A DNA stretch of 64,000 nt from JAFGNV01 sp964612485. Its GTDB lineage: Bacteria; Chloroflexota; Anaerolineae; 4572-78; J111. The notes under the pieces were generated by a model. It did no database searches. It had not been told where the DNA came from and saw only the letters and a program-made list of their open reading frames with translations. A program made the position numbers and the translations under genes. Positions 46,264 through 54,174 of this stretch are shown here, piece after piece (the first letter of the stretch is position 1; each line of letters opens with the position of its first letter). The stretch lies in assembly GCA_964612485.1 (NCBI GenBank), contig CAZTFF010000007.1, forward strand, positions 61,956 to 125,955, read 5' to 3'.

Positions 46264-47352
46264 TCAAAACATTGCCGGCACGGCGGTGCTCTGTTTTTCT
46301 TGTAATTGGCGTCGCTCTATGGCTTCTTCTAAAATTTCGTTGATTAATTTTGTATAGCTCCAGCCGTCGGCGGCGGCTTCAATGCACAGGTCTGAATATT
46401 CAGGATTGAGGCCCGGCAGGGGGTTGATTTCCAGAATGTAGGGTTTGTTCCCATTATTGGCGTCCAGCCGAAAATCAACGCGGGCCACATCCACACAGCC
46501 CATCACCCGAAAGGTGGCGGCGGCCAGCCAGTTGAGGTCTTCAACCTGCGTTTCGCTGAGATGAGCCGGGCAGGTGTAGTGAAAATCGTGAACCAGTTCT
46601 ACCTTGATGCGGTTGGTGTAGAGGCCCGCTTCTTCCTGCGGGTAGGCGTCTACATCAATTTCCAGGGGCGGGAAAAAATGCAGGCCGCGGGTAACGCGGG
46701 GCGCATCTTCATCTTCCGGCACGCGGCGGGCGATGGGTTTGGTCAGGTTGCCCACAATACCAATGGTGATCTCGCGGCCTGCAATGTACTGCTCTACCAG
46801 GGCCGGCTGGTTGTAGCGGTCAAAAATGCGCCGCAGTTGGGCGCGGAGTTCGGCCTCGTTGCGAACAATCGATTCGGCGCTAACGCCCATCCCGGTCCCT
46901 TCCCGGCTGGGTTTGGCAAATAGTGGAAATGGTAAATTGGGGTCCAGCGGCTCATCATCGCGCTCAAATACCTGAAACGCCGGCGTGGGCAGGCCGTGGT
47001 AAGCCAGTACCCGCTTGGTCATCGGTTTGTCCAGGGCCAGGGCCAGCGTAGTCACGCGGGACCCGGTGTAAGGAATACGCAGCATCTCTAAAATGGCTGG
47101 AATCTGGGCTTCGCGGGCATCGCCAAAGTGGCCTTCGCAAATATTAAAGCAGATATCGGGTTTGACGGCGTAGAGATTATTATACAAACTTTGATCGCCT
47201 TCCAGGAATGTTACCTGATGCCCGTGGTCTTCCAGCGCGGCTGTTACAGCATGGAGTGTCTCCCAGGAGTCAAGATCGTCCCACTGGTCGGGCGACATGC
47301 CGGGCCAGGTGGGAGCGTTTTCTTTCAGATTGGCTAAAAGCGCAATTTTCAT
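46264..47352 (-). CDS. D-alanine-D-alanine ligase-like ATP-grasp protein
   Basis: The start at 47352 (MKIALLANLKENA) is chosen because the frame upstream runs into a terminator hairpin. The protein has 362 residues. It has ICFNICEGHFGDAREAQIPAILEML and YTGSRVTTLALALDKPMTKRVL, the ATP-grasp core FPLFAKPSREGTGMGVS, VEQYIAGREITIGIVGN, and the metal site VDFRLDANNGNKPYILEINPLPGLNP. The architecture is that of D-Ala-D-Ala ligases, but the extended C-terminus and the absence of peptidoglycan genes suggest a related dipeptide or amino-acid ligase. It is upstream of the receiver-amidohydrolase-peptidase-ligase operon and may supply or share its substrate. Confidence 0.85.
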   Translation of the reverse strand: MKIALLANLKENAPTWPGMSPDQWDDLDSWETLHAVTAALEDHGHQVTFLEGDQSLYNNLYAVKPDICFNICEGHFGDAREAQIPAILEMLRIPYTGSRVTTLALALDKPMTKRVLAYHGLPTPAFQVFERDDEPLDPNLPFPLFAKPSREGTGMGVSAESIVRNEAELRAQLRRIFDRYNQPALVEQYIAGREITIGIVGNLTKPIARRVPEDEDAPRVTRGLHFFPPLEIDVDAYPQEEAGLYTNRIKVELVHDFHYTCPAHLSETQVEDLNWLAAATFRVMGCVDVARVDFRLDANNGNKPYILEINPLPGLNPEYSDLCIEAAADGWSYTKLINEILEEAIERRQLQEKQSTAVPAMF

Positions 47353-47383
47353 AGTTGATTCCCCGCTTTCTTGAATAAAGAAT

Positions 47384-47418
47384 GAAAAAAAGAGGGCCAT
47401 TAGTCTCAATTAATGGCC
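47384..47418 (-). terminator. Terminator-like hairpin in the leader of the second ATP-grasp gene (possible attenuator)
   Basis: GGCCATTA (47395-47402) and TAATGGCC (47411-47418) form an 8-bp stem with an 8-bp loop; on the minus strand CTC and seven T residues follow. It lies about 32 bp before the ATG at 47352, so it would terminate transcripts before the gene unless overridden. Confidence 0.55.
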
Positions 47419-47566
47419 ACAAGTTTTAGTGTAGCCGGTTTTTGTACAAAACGTGTTGAATGTGGCTATCAAACGTGTACTAAACCGGAACCGCCTGTGG
47501 AAATTTTGCGACACCCCATGATTGATTCCATACATTTGATACACATTCTCCCTATTTTTTACACAA

Positions 47567-47617
47567 TTGATAGCCGAATTCCATACAAATTATATGCCTT
47601 TGCGGTATGATTATAGT
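47567..47617. promoter_or_regulatory. Divergent promoter region between the ATP-grasp and ParB-like genes
   Basis: The AT-rich spacer 47353-47676 separates divergent genes. On the plus strand TTGATA (47567-47572) and TATATG (47591-47596) are 18 bp apart. On the minus strand perfect TATAAT boxes read at 47615-47610 and 47594-47589, without good -35 hexamers. ATTCCATACA occurs twice (near 47525 and 47578) and could be an operator repeat. Confidence 0.35.
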
Positions 47618-47676
47618 GGGTATGAATGCGTATGAAACAGTTGGCCCTTTACCGGGGCCGGAAAGGAGCTGTAATT

Positions 47677-48600
47677 ATGAGTTTGACACCACAATCAGCC
47701 CAAGAATTTTCTGATGCTCGACGGCGCGCGTTCATTGAAAAATGGTTCGGTTTTTTCCAGAGCCGACCAAAAGACTTGTTATCTTTTGAGGAGGTGCGGC
47801 GGAGTTTACGCCTGTTCGATTCCAGTTACAAAGGATTGCAAGAAATTGAATTAGATAAAATCGTAGGCAGCGTGGGCCGCTATCGTGATTTTACCCGTAC
47901 ATTCTTACCAAAAGAAAGTGTCGAAGAAGACCGCTGGCGACGGGTGGACGCGGTGGCGCACAACCTTGGATTTCCGCCCATTGAAGTTTATAAAGTGGGC
48001 GACGCCTATTTTGTGCGGGATGGCAATCACCGGGTGTCGGTGGCCCGCACGCACGGGGCCAAAACCATCGAGGCCTATGTGATTGAATATAAAACGGCAG
48101 TGCCGCTGGAAAATTCGGATGAATTGGATGATATTTTGCTCAAAATGGGGCGCACCGAATTTTTAGAACAGACCCGGCTGGATCGCATTCGGCTCGGGCA
48201 TACGGTCGAATTTACCGAACCGGGCCGCTACCGGCTGCTGTTAGATTACATTGCGGTGCATAAATATCTCAAAGAAACAGAGTGCGGCTGTGAAATAACT
48301 TATGAAGAGGCCGTAGCGAGTTGGTATGATACGGAATATCTGCCGATGTTCCGGTTGATCCGCGAGTGTGGCATTCTGACCCATTTTCCGGGGCGCACCG
48401 AAGCCGATCTCTATATGTGGCTGGTGGCCTGGCGGGCTGAGTTGGAAAACAGGTTTCGTGAGCTGGGGCGCGTTTCAAACGAAGCGCTGCTCGATGAATT
48501 TGCCCGCGAAAATCGAACCCCCCTGTTGATGCGCTGGCTGCGAGGTATTGCAGGAAAGAGAAAAAATGAACCTAAAAGAAAACTGCCTTCGCCCATCTGA
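47677..48600 (+). CDS. ParB/sulfiredoxin-like domain protein, unfused paralogue
   Basis: The start at 47677 is set by AAGGAG about 8 bp upstream; an ATG at 47626 has none. The protein has 307 residues. It contains LLSFEEVRRSLRL, GLQEIELDKIVGSVGRYRDFTRTFLP, PPIEVYKVGDAYFV and DGNHRVSVART, then WYDTEYLPMFRLIRECGIL and GRTEADLYMWLVAWRAE. The order is the same as in the N-terminal 300 residues of the protein at 1-1563, but this one ends in a short basic tail (GKRKNEPKRK) in place of the Usp domains. The ParB-like motif (DGNHR) suggests nucleotide or DNA binding; no HTH is visible. Function unknown. Confidence 0.8.
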   Translation: MSLTPQSAQEFSDARRRAFIEKWFGFFQSRPKDLLSFEEVRRSLRLFDSSYKGLQEIELDKIVGSVGRYRDFTRTFLPKESVEEDRWRRVDAVAHNLGFPPIEVYKVGDAYFVRDGNHRVSVARTHGAKTIEAYVIEYKTAVPLENSDELDDILLKMGRTEFLEQTRLDRIRLGHTVEFTEPGRYRLLLDYIAVHKYLKETECGCEITYEEAVASWYDTEYLPMFRLIRECGILTHFPGRTEADLYMWLVAWRAELENRFRELGRVSNEALLDEFARENRTPLLMRWLRGIAGKRKNEPKRKLPSPI

Positions 48601-48624
48601 TGCCTGATCTGGATGCGAGGCTCA

Positions 48625-48661
48625 ACCGGCTGCGCCTTTTTTAAGGCCAGCCGGTTTTTTT
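48625..48661 (+). terminator. Rho-independent terminator after the ParB-like gene
   Basis: ACCGGCTG (48625-48632) pairs exactly with CAGCCGGT (48648-48655), extended inside by GCCTT/AAGGC, and is followed by seven T residues. It overlaps the last codon of the convergent MscS gene. Confidence 0.85.
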
Positions 48662-49517
48662 ATGAAGGAATATCGGAAACAATAGTGACCGGAAACGGCT
48701 CGGCCACGCTGCCGGGGTAGAGCGTGCGGTGCGGGAAGGGGATTTCGATGCCTTCCCGGTCAAAGGCGGTTTTGATGTCCATCTGAACTTGATTTTTCAG
48801 CGTTAAATACTCCTCTTTGCGCCCCCACACGGAGAATTGCATCGTCAGGGCGGAGTCGCCAAAGCCTTGAAAAATAAACAGGGGCGGCGGCTCTTCCAGG
48901 CAAAGCGGATTTTTCTCGGCGATCTCAAAAAGAAGCTCCTGCACACGAGCCATATCTTCTTTATACGCTACCCCCACTTGCAAGTCAACCCGCCGGATAG
49001 GGAATTTGGTCAGCGTGCTGACCTGGGTTTTGATAATAGTTTCGTTAGGGATGCGGACGTAGGTGTTGTCAAATTTACGTAATTTGACGGACAACAGATC
49101 AATCGAGAGCACTTCGCCCAGTGTTTGATCAACAACAATGAGATCGCCAATTTGAAACGGTTTCTCGCCGATCAAAAACAGGCCGCTGATCAGATTTGAG
49201 GTGGAGGTTTGGGCGGCAAACCCCAGCGCCACGGTCAAAATTCCGGCGGCCCCCAGCAGAACGCCCAAATTAAATCCCAGTTCATACAAAGCCCACAGCA
49301 GAAAAATAGAAAGCATCAGATAATTTGTGCCGCGCTGAACCAGCATGGCCATATGCGGGCTGGCCGTGTCTTTGAAGAGACGGGTGGCTGCCCGGCTTGC
49401 CAACCGGGCCAGGATAATCCCGGCAATGATGATGACCAGGGCGCGCAGAAACCCCGTAAAAAACTGGGTGCCGGTCATTTGGGTAAAAAGTTGGGGTATT
49501 TCTTCCGGTATGTTCAT
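48660..49517 (-). CDS. MscS-family small-conductance mechanosensitive channel
   Basis: The protein has 285 residues with about three N-terminal membrane helices. The pore helix and beta domain are typical: LTVALGFAAQTSTSNLISGLFLI, then KPFQIGDLIVVDQTLGEVLSIDLLSVKLRKFDNTYVRIPN. The C-terminal alpha/beta part follows and ends in a short tail. MscS channels release solutes on hypo-osmotic shock. It is the last gene of a minus-strand operon with the DUF432 gene 14 bp upstream, then a DHH phosphoesterase and an atypical regulator. Confidence 0.92.
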   Translation of the reverse strand: MNIPEEIPQLFTQMTGTQFFTGFLRALVIIIAGIILARLASRAATRLFKDTASPHMAMLVQRGTNYLMLSIFLLWALYELGFNLGVLLGAAGILTVALGFAAQTSTSNLISGLFLIGEKPFQIGDLIVVDQTLGEVLSIDLLSVKLRKFDNTYVRIPNETIIKTQVSTLTKFPIRRVDLQVGVAYKEDMARVQELLFEIAEKNPLCLEEPPPLFIFQGFGDSALTMQFSVWGRKEEYLTLKNQVQMDIKTAFDREGIEIPFPHRTLYPGSVAEPFPVTIVSDIPS

Positions 49518-49531
49518 TTTGTCTCCTTTTT

Positions 49532-50344
49532 TTAACGAAACAAGGCGCCAAAGGCGCGAACAATCATATTTTGGCCCGATTGCCTGCGGGGTTCGCCAAT
49601 GAGTTTGGCTGCCCCAACCTGCTTTGCCGGGCCTGGAGCAATATCCAGGGCCGCCATCCCCAGATCGCGGGTACTGGTCATGGTTACGGTTTGGGTCCAG
49701 AGCAAGCCGTTGTCTGATTCAAAAAGGGATAGGTAGGGCACGGGTAAACTCAAGCGCTCAATCAGCAGCGGCGCGCCGGAGCGGTTGCGGATAATCAGTT
49801 GGGTCACGGCTCGATAGGCGTGATGGGAGATATTTTCGATGTATAGGTGTCCGTGGGTGCGGCTGGCGTAACATAACTCTCCCTCCATGGTAGAAGGGCC
49901 AAACCAGGTATCTGAAGGGCGATGAATGGGAATTTCTTGCAGCAAAACGAGCGGATCGTTCGTATTCAGACGCGCCCATAAAGGTGAGCTGACAAATATT
50001 GATGTTTCTTCGCCGGCGGCCACGTAAAACGGGTTCAGCGGGCGCGTAACTATCGAGCGATCGGCCAGAGCGGGGAGTATTTCCAGGGTGTCGGCGGTTT
50101 GTTTGAATGTATGGCGTTCAAAATTGGCATAATCGAGCGTGTTGAGGGCAGCGGCTGTTTTTTCGTGATGCCACACGTCGTTTTCTTCGGCCCAGGCGTC
50201 GTCGGTTTCATAGGCAATTTGCCACTCGCCGGCAAAACGCTCGACGGCCAGTTTTAAGGGGCCAAGCTGCCATTGCAGGGTTTGCTGCAATTCCACGTTA
50301 AATTGTCCCCACCAGACATTTTGATTTTTAGAAGCGTGTTCCAT
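49532..50344 (-). CDS. DUF432-type protein adjacent to MscS
   Basis: The start is uncertain: the ATG at 50344 (MEHASKNQNVWWGQF) avoids overlap, while another at 50395 would overlap the DHH gene by 19 bp; neither has a strong ribosome site. From 50344 the protein has 270 residues, without signal peptide or membrane helix. It is mostly beta-rich (LGPLKLAVERFAGEWQIAYE, RPLNPFYVAAGEETSIFVSSP) with conserved-looking TWFGPSTMEGELCYASRT. This resembles DUF432 proteins, which are often encoded next to MscS genes. The role is unknown; a regulatory subunit of the channel is a common guess from gene context. Confidence 0.7.
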   Translation of the reverse strand: MEHASKNQNVWWGQFNVELQQTLQWQLGPLKLAVERFAGEWQIAYETDDAWAEENDVWHHEKTAAALNTLDYANFERHTFKQTADTLEILPALADRSIVTRPLNPFYVAAGEETSIFVSSPLWARLNTNDPLVLLQEIPIHRPSDTWFGPSTMEGELCYASRTHGHLYIENISHHAYRAVTQLIIRNRSGAPLLIERLSLPVPYLSLFESDNGLLWTQTVTMTSTRDLGMAALDIAPGPAKQVGAAKLIGEPRRQSGQNMIVRAFGALFR

Positions 50345-50376
50345 AGTTTTAATCTCGTTTTTGGTTAGCGGTTGTT

Positions 50377-51396
50377 TTACACAAGTGTTTGCCATCGCGT
50401 ATCGGGCGCCAGGTTGAGATATTCCAGGATGCGCCGGCGGATTTGAGATGCCAGTTGTACAGCGTTTTTCTGCTGGAGTGGAATCTGTCCCCCGGCCATT
50501 GCCCCATGCCCGCCGGCCTTGCCTTGGGCGCCGGTTACGGTTCGGGCCAATATGCCGGCACCGCCTTGGCGGCTGCGGGTTCGCACCGACATAATGAGTT
50601 CCCGCTCATAAACACCCATGCATACCACCCATTGGCTGCCTTCCAGGCGGAGCAAAACATCGGCAATTTCAGCAGTCAGGTCTGGATAGGCCATGTTCCC
50701 GATATAAGAAATAACCACGCTATTTTCATAAATTCGGGTGGTGTGCAGGGCGGTATCAAAACTTTTGAAATAATCAGCCGGAACCTGGGCGCGTTCAATA
50801 GCGATCAAGGCATCGGCATCGATTTTGGGTTGAAGATAAAAATAGGCCGCTGCATCGGCGGAACCGGCCCCGCGACTCAGTCCCATGGTGTCGGTTTTGA
50901 TGCCGTAGAAGAGGGCGGTTGCCAGTTGCGGCTCCGGTTCCAACTGAGCAGCCTGCAAATATTCCGTTAAAATGGTTGAGGTAGACCCCACCTCCAACCG
51001 AACGTCGGCAAAGGGGACCGAGCCTGTCTCCTCCCGGTACGGGTGGTGGTCGATCACAATCGTGGCCGGGGTGTCGGAGGGTAAAGCGTTGTTGCCCACG
51101 CCGGGTTGGGTATCAACCAGGGCAAAATGGACCGGCGGAGAAGTGTTGACCGTAGAGATCAACTGAAGGGGTGAACCAAGATAGCTGACCATTGCTTTAT
51201 TTTCAGCTCGCCCGATGATGCCCTGATAGACAATGTGAACGTTGATATCGGTCTTTTGGGTTAACAGGTATTTCAGCGCTACAGCACCGGCAACGGCATC
51301 GGGGTCGGGATCGTTATGGGGTAAAATAAGCAGGGTATCAACATCGGTTAAGGTGGTGAATAAGGCTTCGATACGATCTTTTGACATTTCTTGCAA
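50377..51396 (-). CDS. DHH-family phosphoesterase (NrnA-like)
   Basis: The start is a TTG at 51396 with AGGA about 7-9 bp upstream; an in-frame ATG at 51387 is an alternative. The protein has 339 residues. DHH motifs are HNDPDPDAVAGA (I), LVDTQPG (II), VIDHHPY (III) and GIKTDTMG (IV), all acidic metal ligands present. The C-terminal DHHA1 part ends in GKAGGHGAMAGG. Relatives (NrnA, GdpP-type cores) hydrolyse short oligonucleotides, pAp or cyclic dinucleotides. Since the gene lies between a regulator and an MscS channel, control of a cyclic-dinucleotide osmotic signal is possible, though the substrate is not shown by sequence. Confidence 0.88.
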   Translation of the reverse strand: MQEMSKDRIEALFTTLTDVDTLLILPHNDPDPDAVAGAVALKYLLTQKTDINVHIVYQGIIGRAENKAMVSYLGSPLQLISTVNTSPPVHFALVDTQPGVGNNALPSDTPATIVIDHHPYREETGSVPFADVRLEVGSTSTILTEYLQAAQLEPEPQLATALFYGIKTDTMGLSRGAGSADAAAYFYLQPKIDADALIAIERAQVPADYFKSFDTALHTTRIYENSVVISYIGNMAYPDLTAEIADVLLRLEGSQWVVCMGVYERELIMSVRTRSRQGGAGILARTVTGAQGKAGGHGAMAGGQIPLQQKNAVQLASQIRRRILEYLNLAPDTRWQTLV

Positions 51397-51413
51397 AATA
51401 CTATCCTGTTTTC

Positions 51414-52097
51414 TTATTTTTCCTCATCTCTAAACGAATAGCCAATACCCGGTGCAGTTAAGATGTAATGGGGGGTACGGGGATCGGCTTCGATTTTACT
51501 CCGCAGCCGGCTGACCAGGCCCCGCACCAAATCCCGGTCGCCCTGGCCGGTGTAACCCCAAACTCGTTCTACCACTGTTTCCGTAGGGATGATCTGGCCG
51601 CGATTGATCATCAGCGCGTACAAGAGTCGGAATTCCAGGTGGGTCAGGTGTTGGGTAGGATTGCCGTCAACTTCAACGGTACGGGTGGCGGGGTCCAGGG
51701 TCAACCCGGCAATCTCCAGGGTGGGCAGGCTGAAAGAGGGGACGGCCCCGGACCGTCGCATTAGCGCCGTAACCTGGGCAATGAGTAATTTGGCGTTCAT
51801 CAACGGTGTAACAATCAGATCGGCGCCCATTTTTAGCAGGCTGCATTGCAGATTTTCATCAATCGCGTTCACTGCCAGAATCAGCGGCACCTGGGTTTCG
51901 GCCCGCACCCGCTGTAACTGTTCCTGCGGCGAGGGGGCAGGCAGGGAGATAAATACAAGATCAGCCGGTCGTTCCGGCCAGTTTTTCATAGCGCGTTCCA
52001 GGTCTTTGGCTGTGGTAACAGCCAGGCCGGCCCGTTGAAAGATCAATGAGTAAAGGGCGGTTTCATCCGCATCTTCTACAACCAGAAGGGCGTACAT
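51414..52097 (-). CDS. Atypical OmpR-type regulator with degenerate receiver
   Basis: The start at 52097 (MYALLVVEDADETALY) is chosen because the frame upstream has no family similarity. The protein has 227 residues. The receiver keeps VVEDAD but its phosphoacceptor region reads DLVFISLPAPS, with serine where aspartate is expected, and the conserved lysine position reads VTPLM. It is therefore unlikely to be phosphorylated in the normal way. The C-terminal winged helix is intact: LTHLEFRLLYALMINRGQIIPTE, RLRSKIEADPR and ILTAPGIGYSF. It is probably controlled by ligand or protein contact, and heads the operon with the DHH, DUF432 and MscS genes. Confidence 0.85.
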   Translation of the reverse strand: MYALLVVEDADETALYSLIFQRAGLAVTTAKDLERAMKNWPERPADLVFISLPAPSPQEQLQRVRAETQVPLILAVNAIDENLQCSLLKMGADLIVTPLMNAKLLIAQVTALMRRSGAVPSFSLPTLEIAGLTLDPATRTVEVDGNPTQHLTHLEFRLLYALMINRGQIIPTETVVERVWGYTGQGDRDLVRGLVSRLRSKIEADPRTPHYILTAPGIGYSFRDEEK

Positions 52098-52370
52098 ATG
52101 AATTATCCTGTATGGCAAGTTTGAAAAGATGATGTCTTTCGTTTCATTGTACCCGAACCGGAGCGGGAATGCCAGCCTGAAAAGGGGCTTCACGGCCAAA
52201 TAAAAATTCCACCCGGCCCATATTTTGACAATCTGTCCGGTATCAATTATTCTTTTGAAACAAACAGAACCCATCGTTTTCTTTCCCACCCCTATGTGTT
52301 AAGACTACGGTTGTTGGCGGGGCATCGCTGTTGATTCTCCCAGCCGGCTGGCTCCTTGATGGAGGAGATT

Positions 52371-54155
52371 GTGACACCTGAAATTGTCCTGGCGTTTGCC
52401 ATTTTAATTGGGGCATTGGTGGTTTTTGCGCTCGATCTTTTTCCTATAGATTTTGTCGCCTTTGCCATTATGGCCCTTATTTTACTGCTGGGGCCAATTT
52501 TGGGGGTGGCTCCCGAAGAGGCGATTTCCGGCTTCAGCAACCCGGCCACCATTACGGTGCTGGCCATGTTTATCCTCAGCGGCGGCGTTTACCGCACCGG
52601 GATGGTCAACCTGCTCTCGCGGCGGTTAGTGCGGCTGGCCGGCACTAACGAACCCCGGCAATTGCTGACAATTATGTTGACGGTTGGCCCCATTTCGGCG
52701 CTCATCAATAATACGGTGGCGGTGGCTATCCTCATTCCGTCGGTATTGACCCTGGCTCGAGAGCACAAGCGCGCTCCGTCCAAGTTGTTGATCCCGCTTT
52801 CCTATTTTTCCCAATTGGCCGGTGTGGTCACGCTGATCGGCACGTCAACCAATATTTTGGCCAGTTCACTTTCGGCCCAATTGGGATATAGTGCCTTTGG
52901 CATGTTTGAATTCAGTTCTGTAGGACTGCTGATTTTTGCTACCGGTGCTGTTTATATTTTGTTGATTGGCCGAAAATTGCTGCCGGAACGACGCGCTACG
53001 GAAGAAATAGAAGAAACCTACCAGGTTAAAGATTATTTGTCGGAAGTGGTTGTGCTGGAAAATTCGCCTCTGGTGGGTAAAACCGTGCGGGAAAGCCGGC
53101 TCCGCGAAGAATTTGATATTCATATCTACGAAGTGCTTCGAGAGGGACAAAAATTGTCCCACCCGTTGGGCGAAAAAGAGTTAAAAAGCGGCGATGTGTT
53201 ATTTATCAAAACCAATACCGACCGCCTGCTCAAAATTATGGAGATGGAGGGCCTGGCCCCTGAATCTGAGGCGCGGTTGGACGATTCCCACATGCAAAGT
53301 GACAAACGGAGATTGTTAGAAGTGGTCATCGGCCCCAATTCCGATCTGATTGGCGGCACGTTGAGCACCACCAACTTTCGCCATCACTACAACTCTACAG
53401 TGGTTGCAATTCGGCACCAGGGCCAGCTCATCCGAGACCGGTTAAGCGATGTAACCCTGGATTTTGGCGATACCTTGCTGTTGCGCGGAACAACCACCGC
53501 TTTGCAGCAGATCAAACGAGAGCCGGGCTTTATCGCCACCGAAGAGATTGAATTCAAAGAATACCGCACCTCGAAAATACCGATAGCCCTGGCTATCGTT
53601 TTAGGCGTGGTGTTTATTGCGGCGCTGGGGATTCCTATTTTGATTACTTCCATCACCGGCTGTGTCTTGATGGTTCTGACCGGCTGCATGAAAGTAAACG
53701 AACTGCACGAGTCGATCCGGTGGGACGTGATCTTTTTGTTGGCCGGTGTCATCCCCCTCGGCCTGGCGTTAGAGCGTTCCGGCGGCGCTCAGTTGCTGGC
53801 CAACATGGCCGCCGAATCCGCCAAATATCTTTCACCGCTGCTGGTTCTGATGATTTTTTATGTGATTGCGATGATTTTGACGGAACTGATCTCCAACAAT
53901 GCCACCATCGTGGTGATGGTCCCGGTAGGAGCAGCCACCGCCGCCGCCCTGGGCCTGGACGCCAGAGCCTTTATTCTGGCCATTATGTTTGCCGCCTCCA
54001 CCAGTTTTTCCACGCCGGTGGGGTATCAAACCAATACCATGATCTACGGTCCGGGCGGCTACAAATTTTTGGATTTTACCAGAGCCGGCGGGCCGCTTAA
54101 CCTGCTCCTGGCCATCTTAACGCCAATCTTTATCTACCTTGTCTGGGGACTCTAA
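52371..54155 (+). CDS. SLC13/DASS-type transporter with two RCK_C domains (paralogue 2)
   Basis: The GTG at 52371 is chosen: GGAGG lies 5 bp upstream and MTPEIVLAFAI aligns with MTFEIVAVFSI of the paralogue at 35245; earlier TTG/ATG codons at 52356-52361 precede the ribosome site. The protein has 594 residues: N-terminal helices with GFSNPATITV and GTSTNIL, two RCK_C domains (about 200-280 and 300-375), and C-terminal helices with ISNNATIVVMVPVG and STPVGYQTNTMI. It is the ordinary two-RCK form. A divergent operon begins with the regulator at 52097, and the 273-bp space between holds the likely promoters of both. Confidence 0.88.
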   Translation: MTPEIVLAFAILIGALVVFALDLFPIDFVAFAIMALILLLGPILGVAPEEAISGFSNPATITVLAMFILSGGVYRTGMVNLLSRRLVRLAGTNEPRQLLTIMLTVGPISALINNTVAVAILIPSVLTLAREHKRAPSKLLIPLSYFSQLAGVVTLIGTSTNILASSLSAQLGYSAFGMFEFSSVGLLIFATGAVYILLIGRKLLPERRATEEIEETYQVKDYLSEVVVLENSPLVGKTVRESRLREEFDIHIYEVLREGQKLSHPLGEKELKSGDVLFIKTNTDRLLKIMEMEGLAPESEARLDDSHMQSDKRRLLEVVIGPNSDLIGGTLSTTNFRHHYNSTVVAIRHQGQLIRDRLSDVTLDFGDTLLLRGTTTALQQIKREPGFIATEEIEFKEYRTSKIPIALAIVLGVVFIAALGIPILITSITGCVLMVLTGCMKVNELHESIRWDVIFLLAGVIPLGLALERSGGAQLLANMAAESAKYLSPLLVLMIFYVIAMILTELISNNATIVVMVPVGAATAAALGLDARAFILAIMFAASTSFSTPVGYQTNTMIYGPGGYKFLDFTRAGGPLNLLLAILTPIFIYLVWGL

Positions 54156-54174
54156 TCACCTTGTTGAGGAAATT

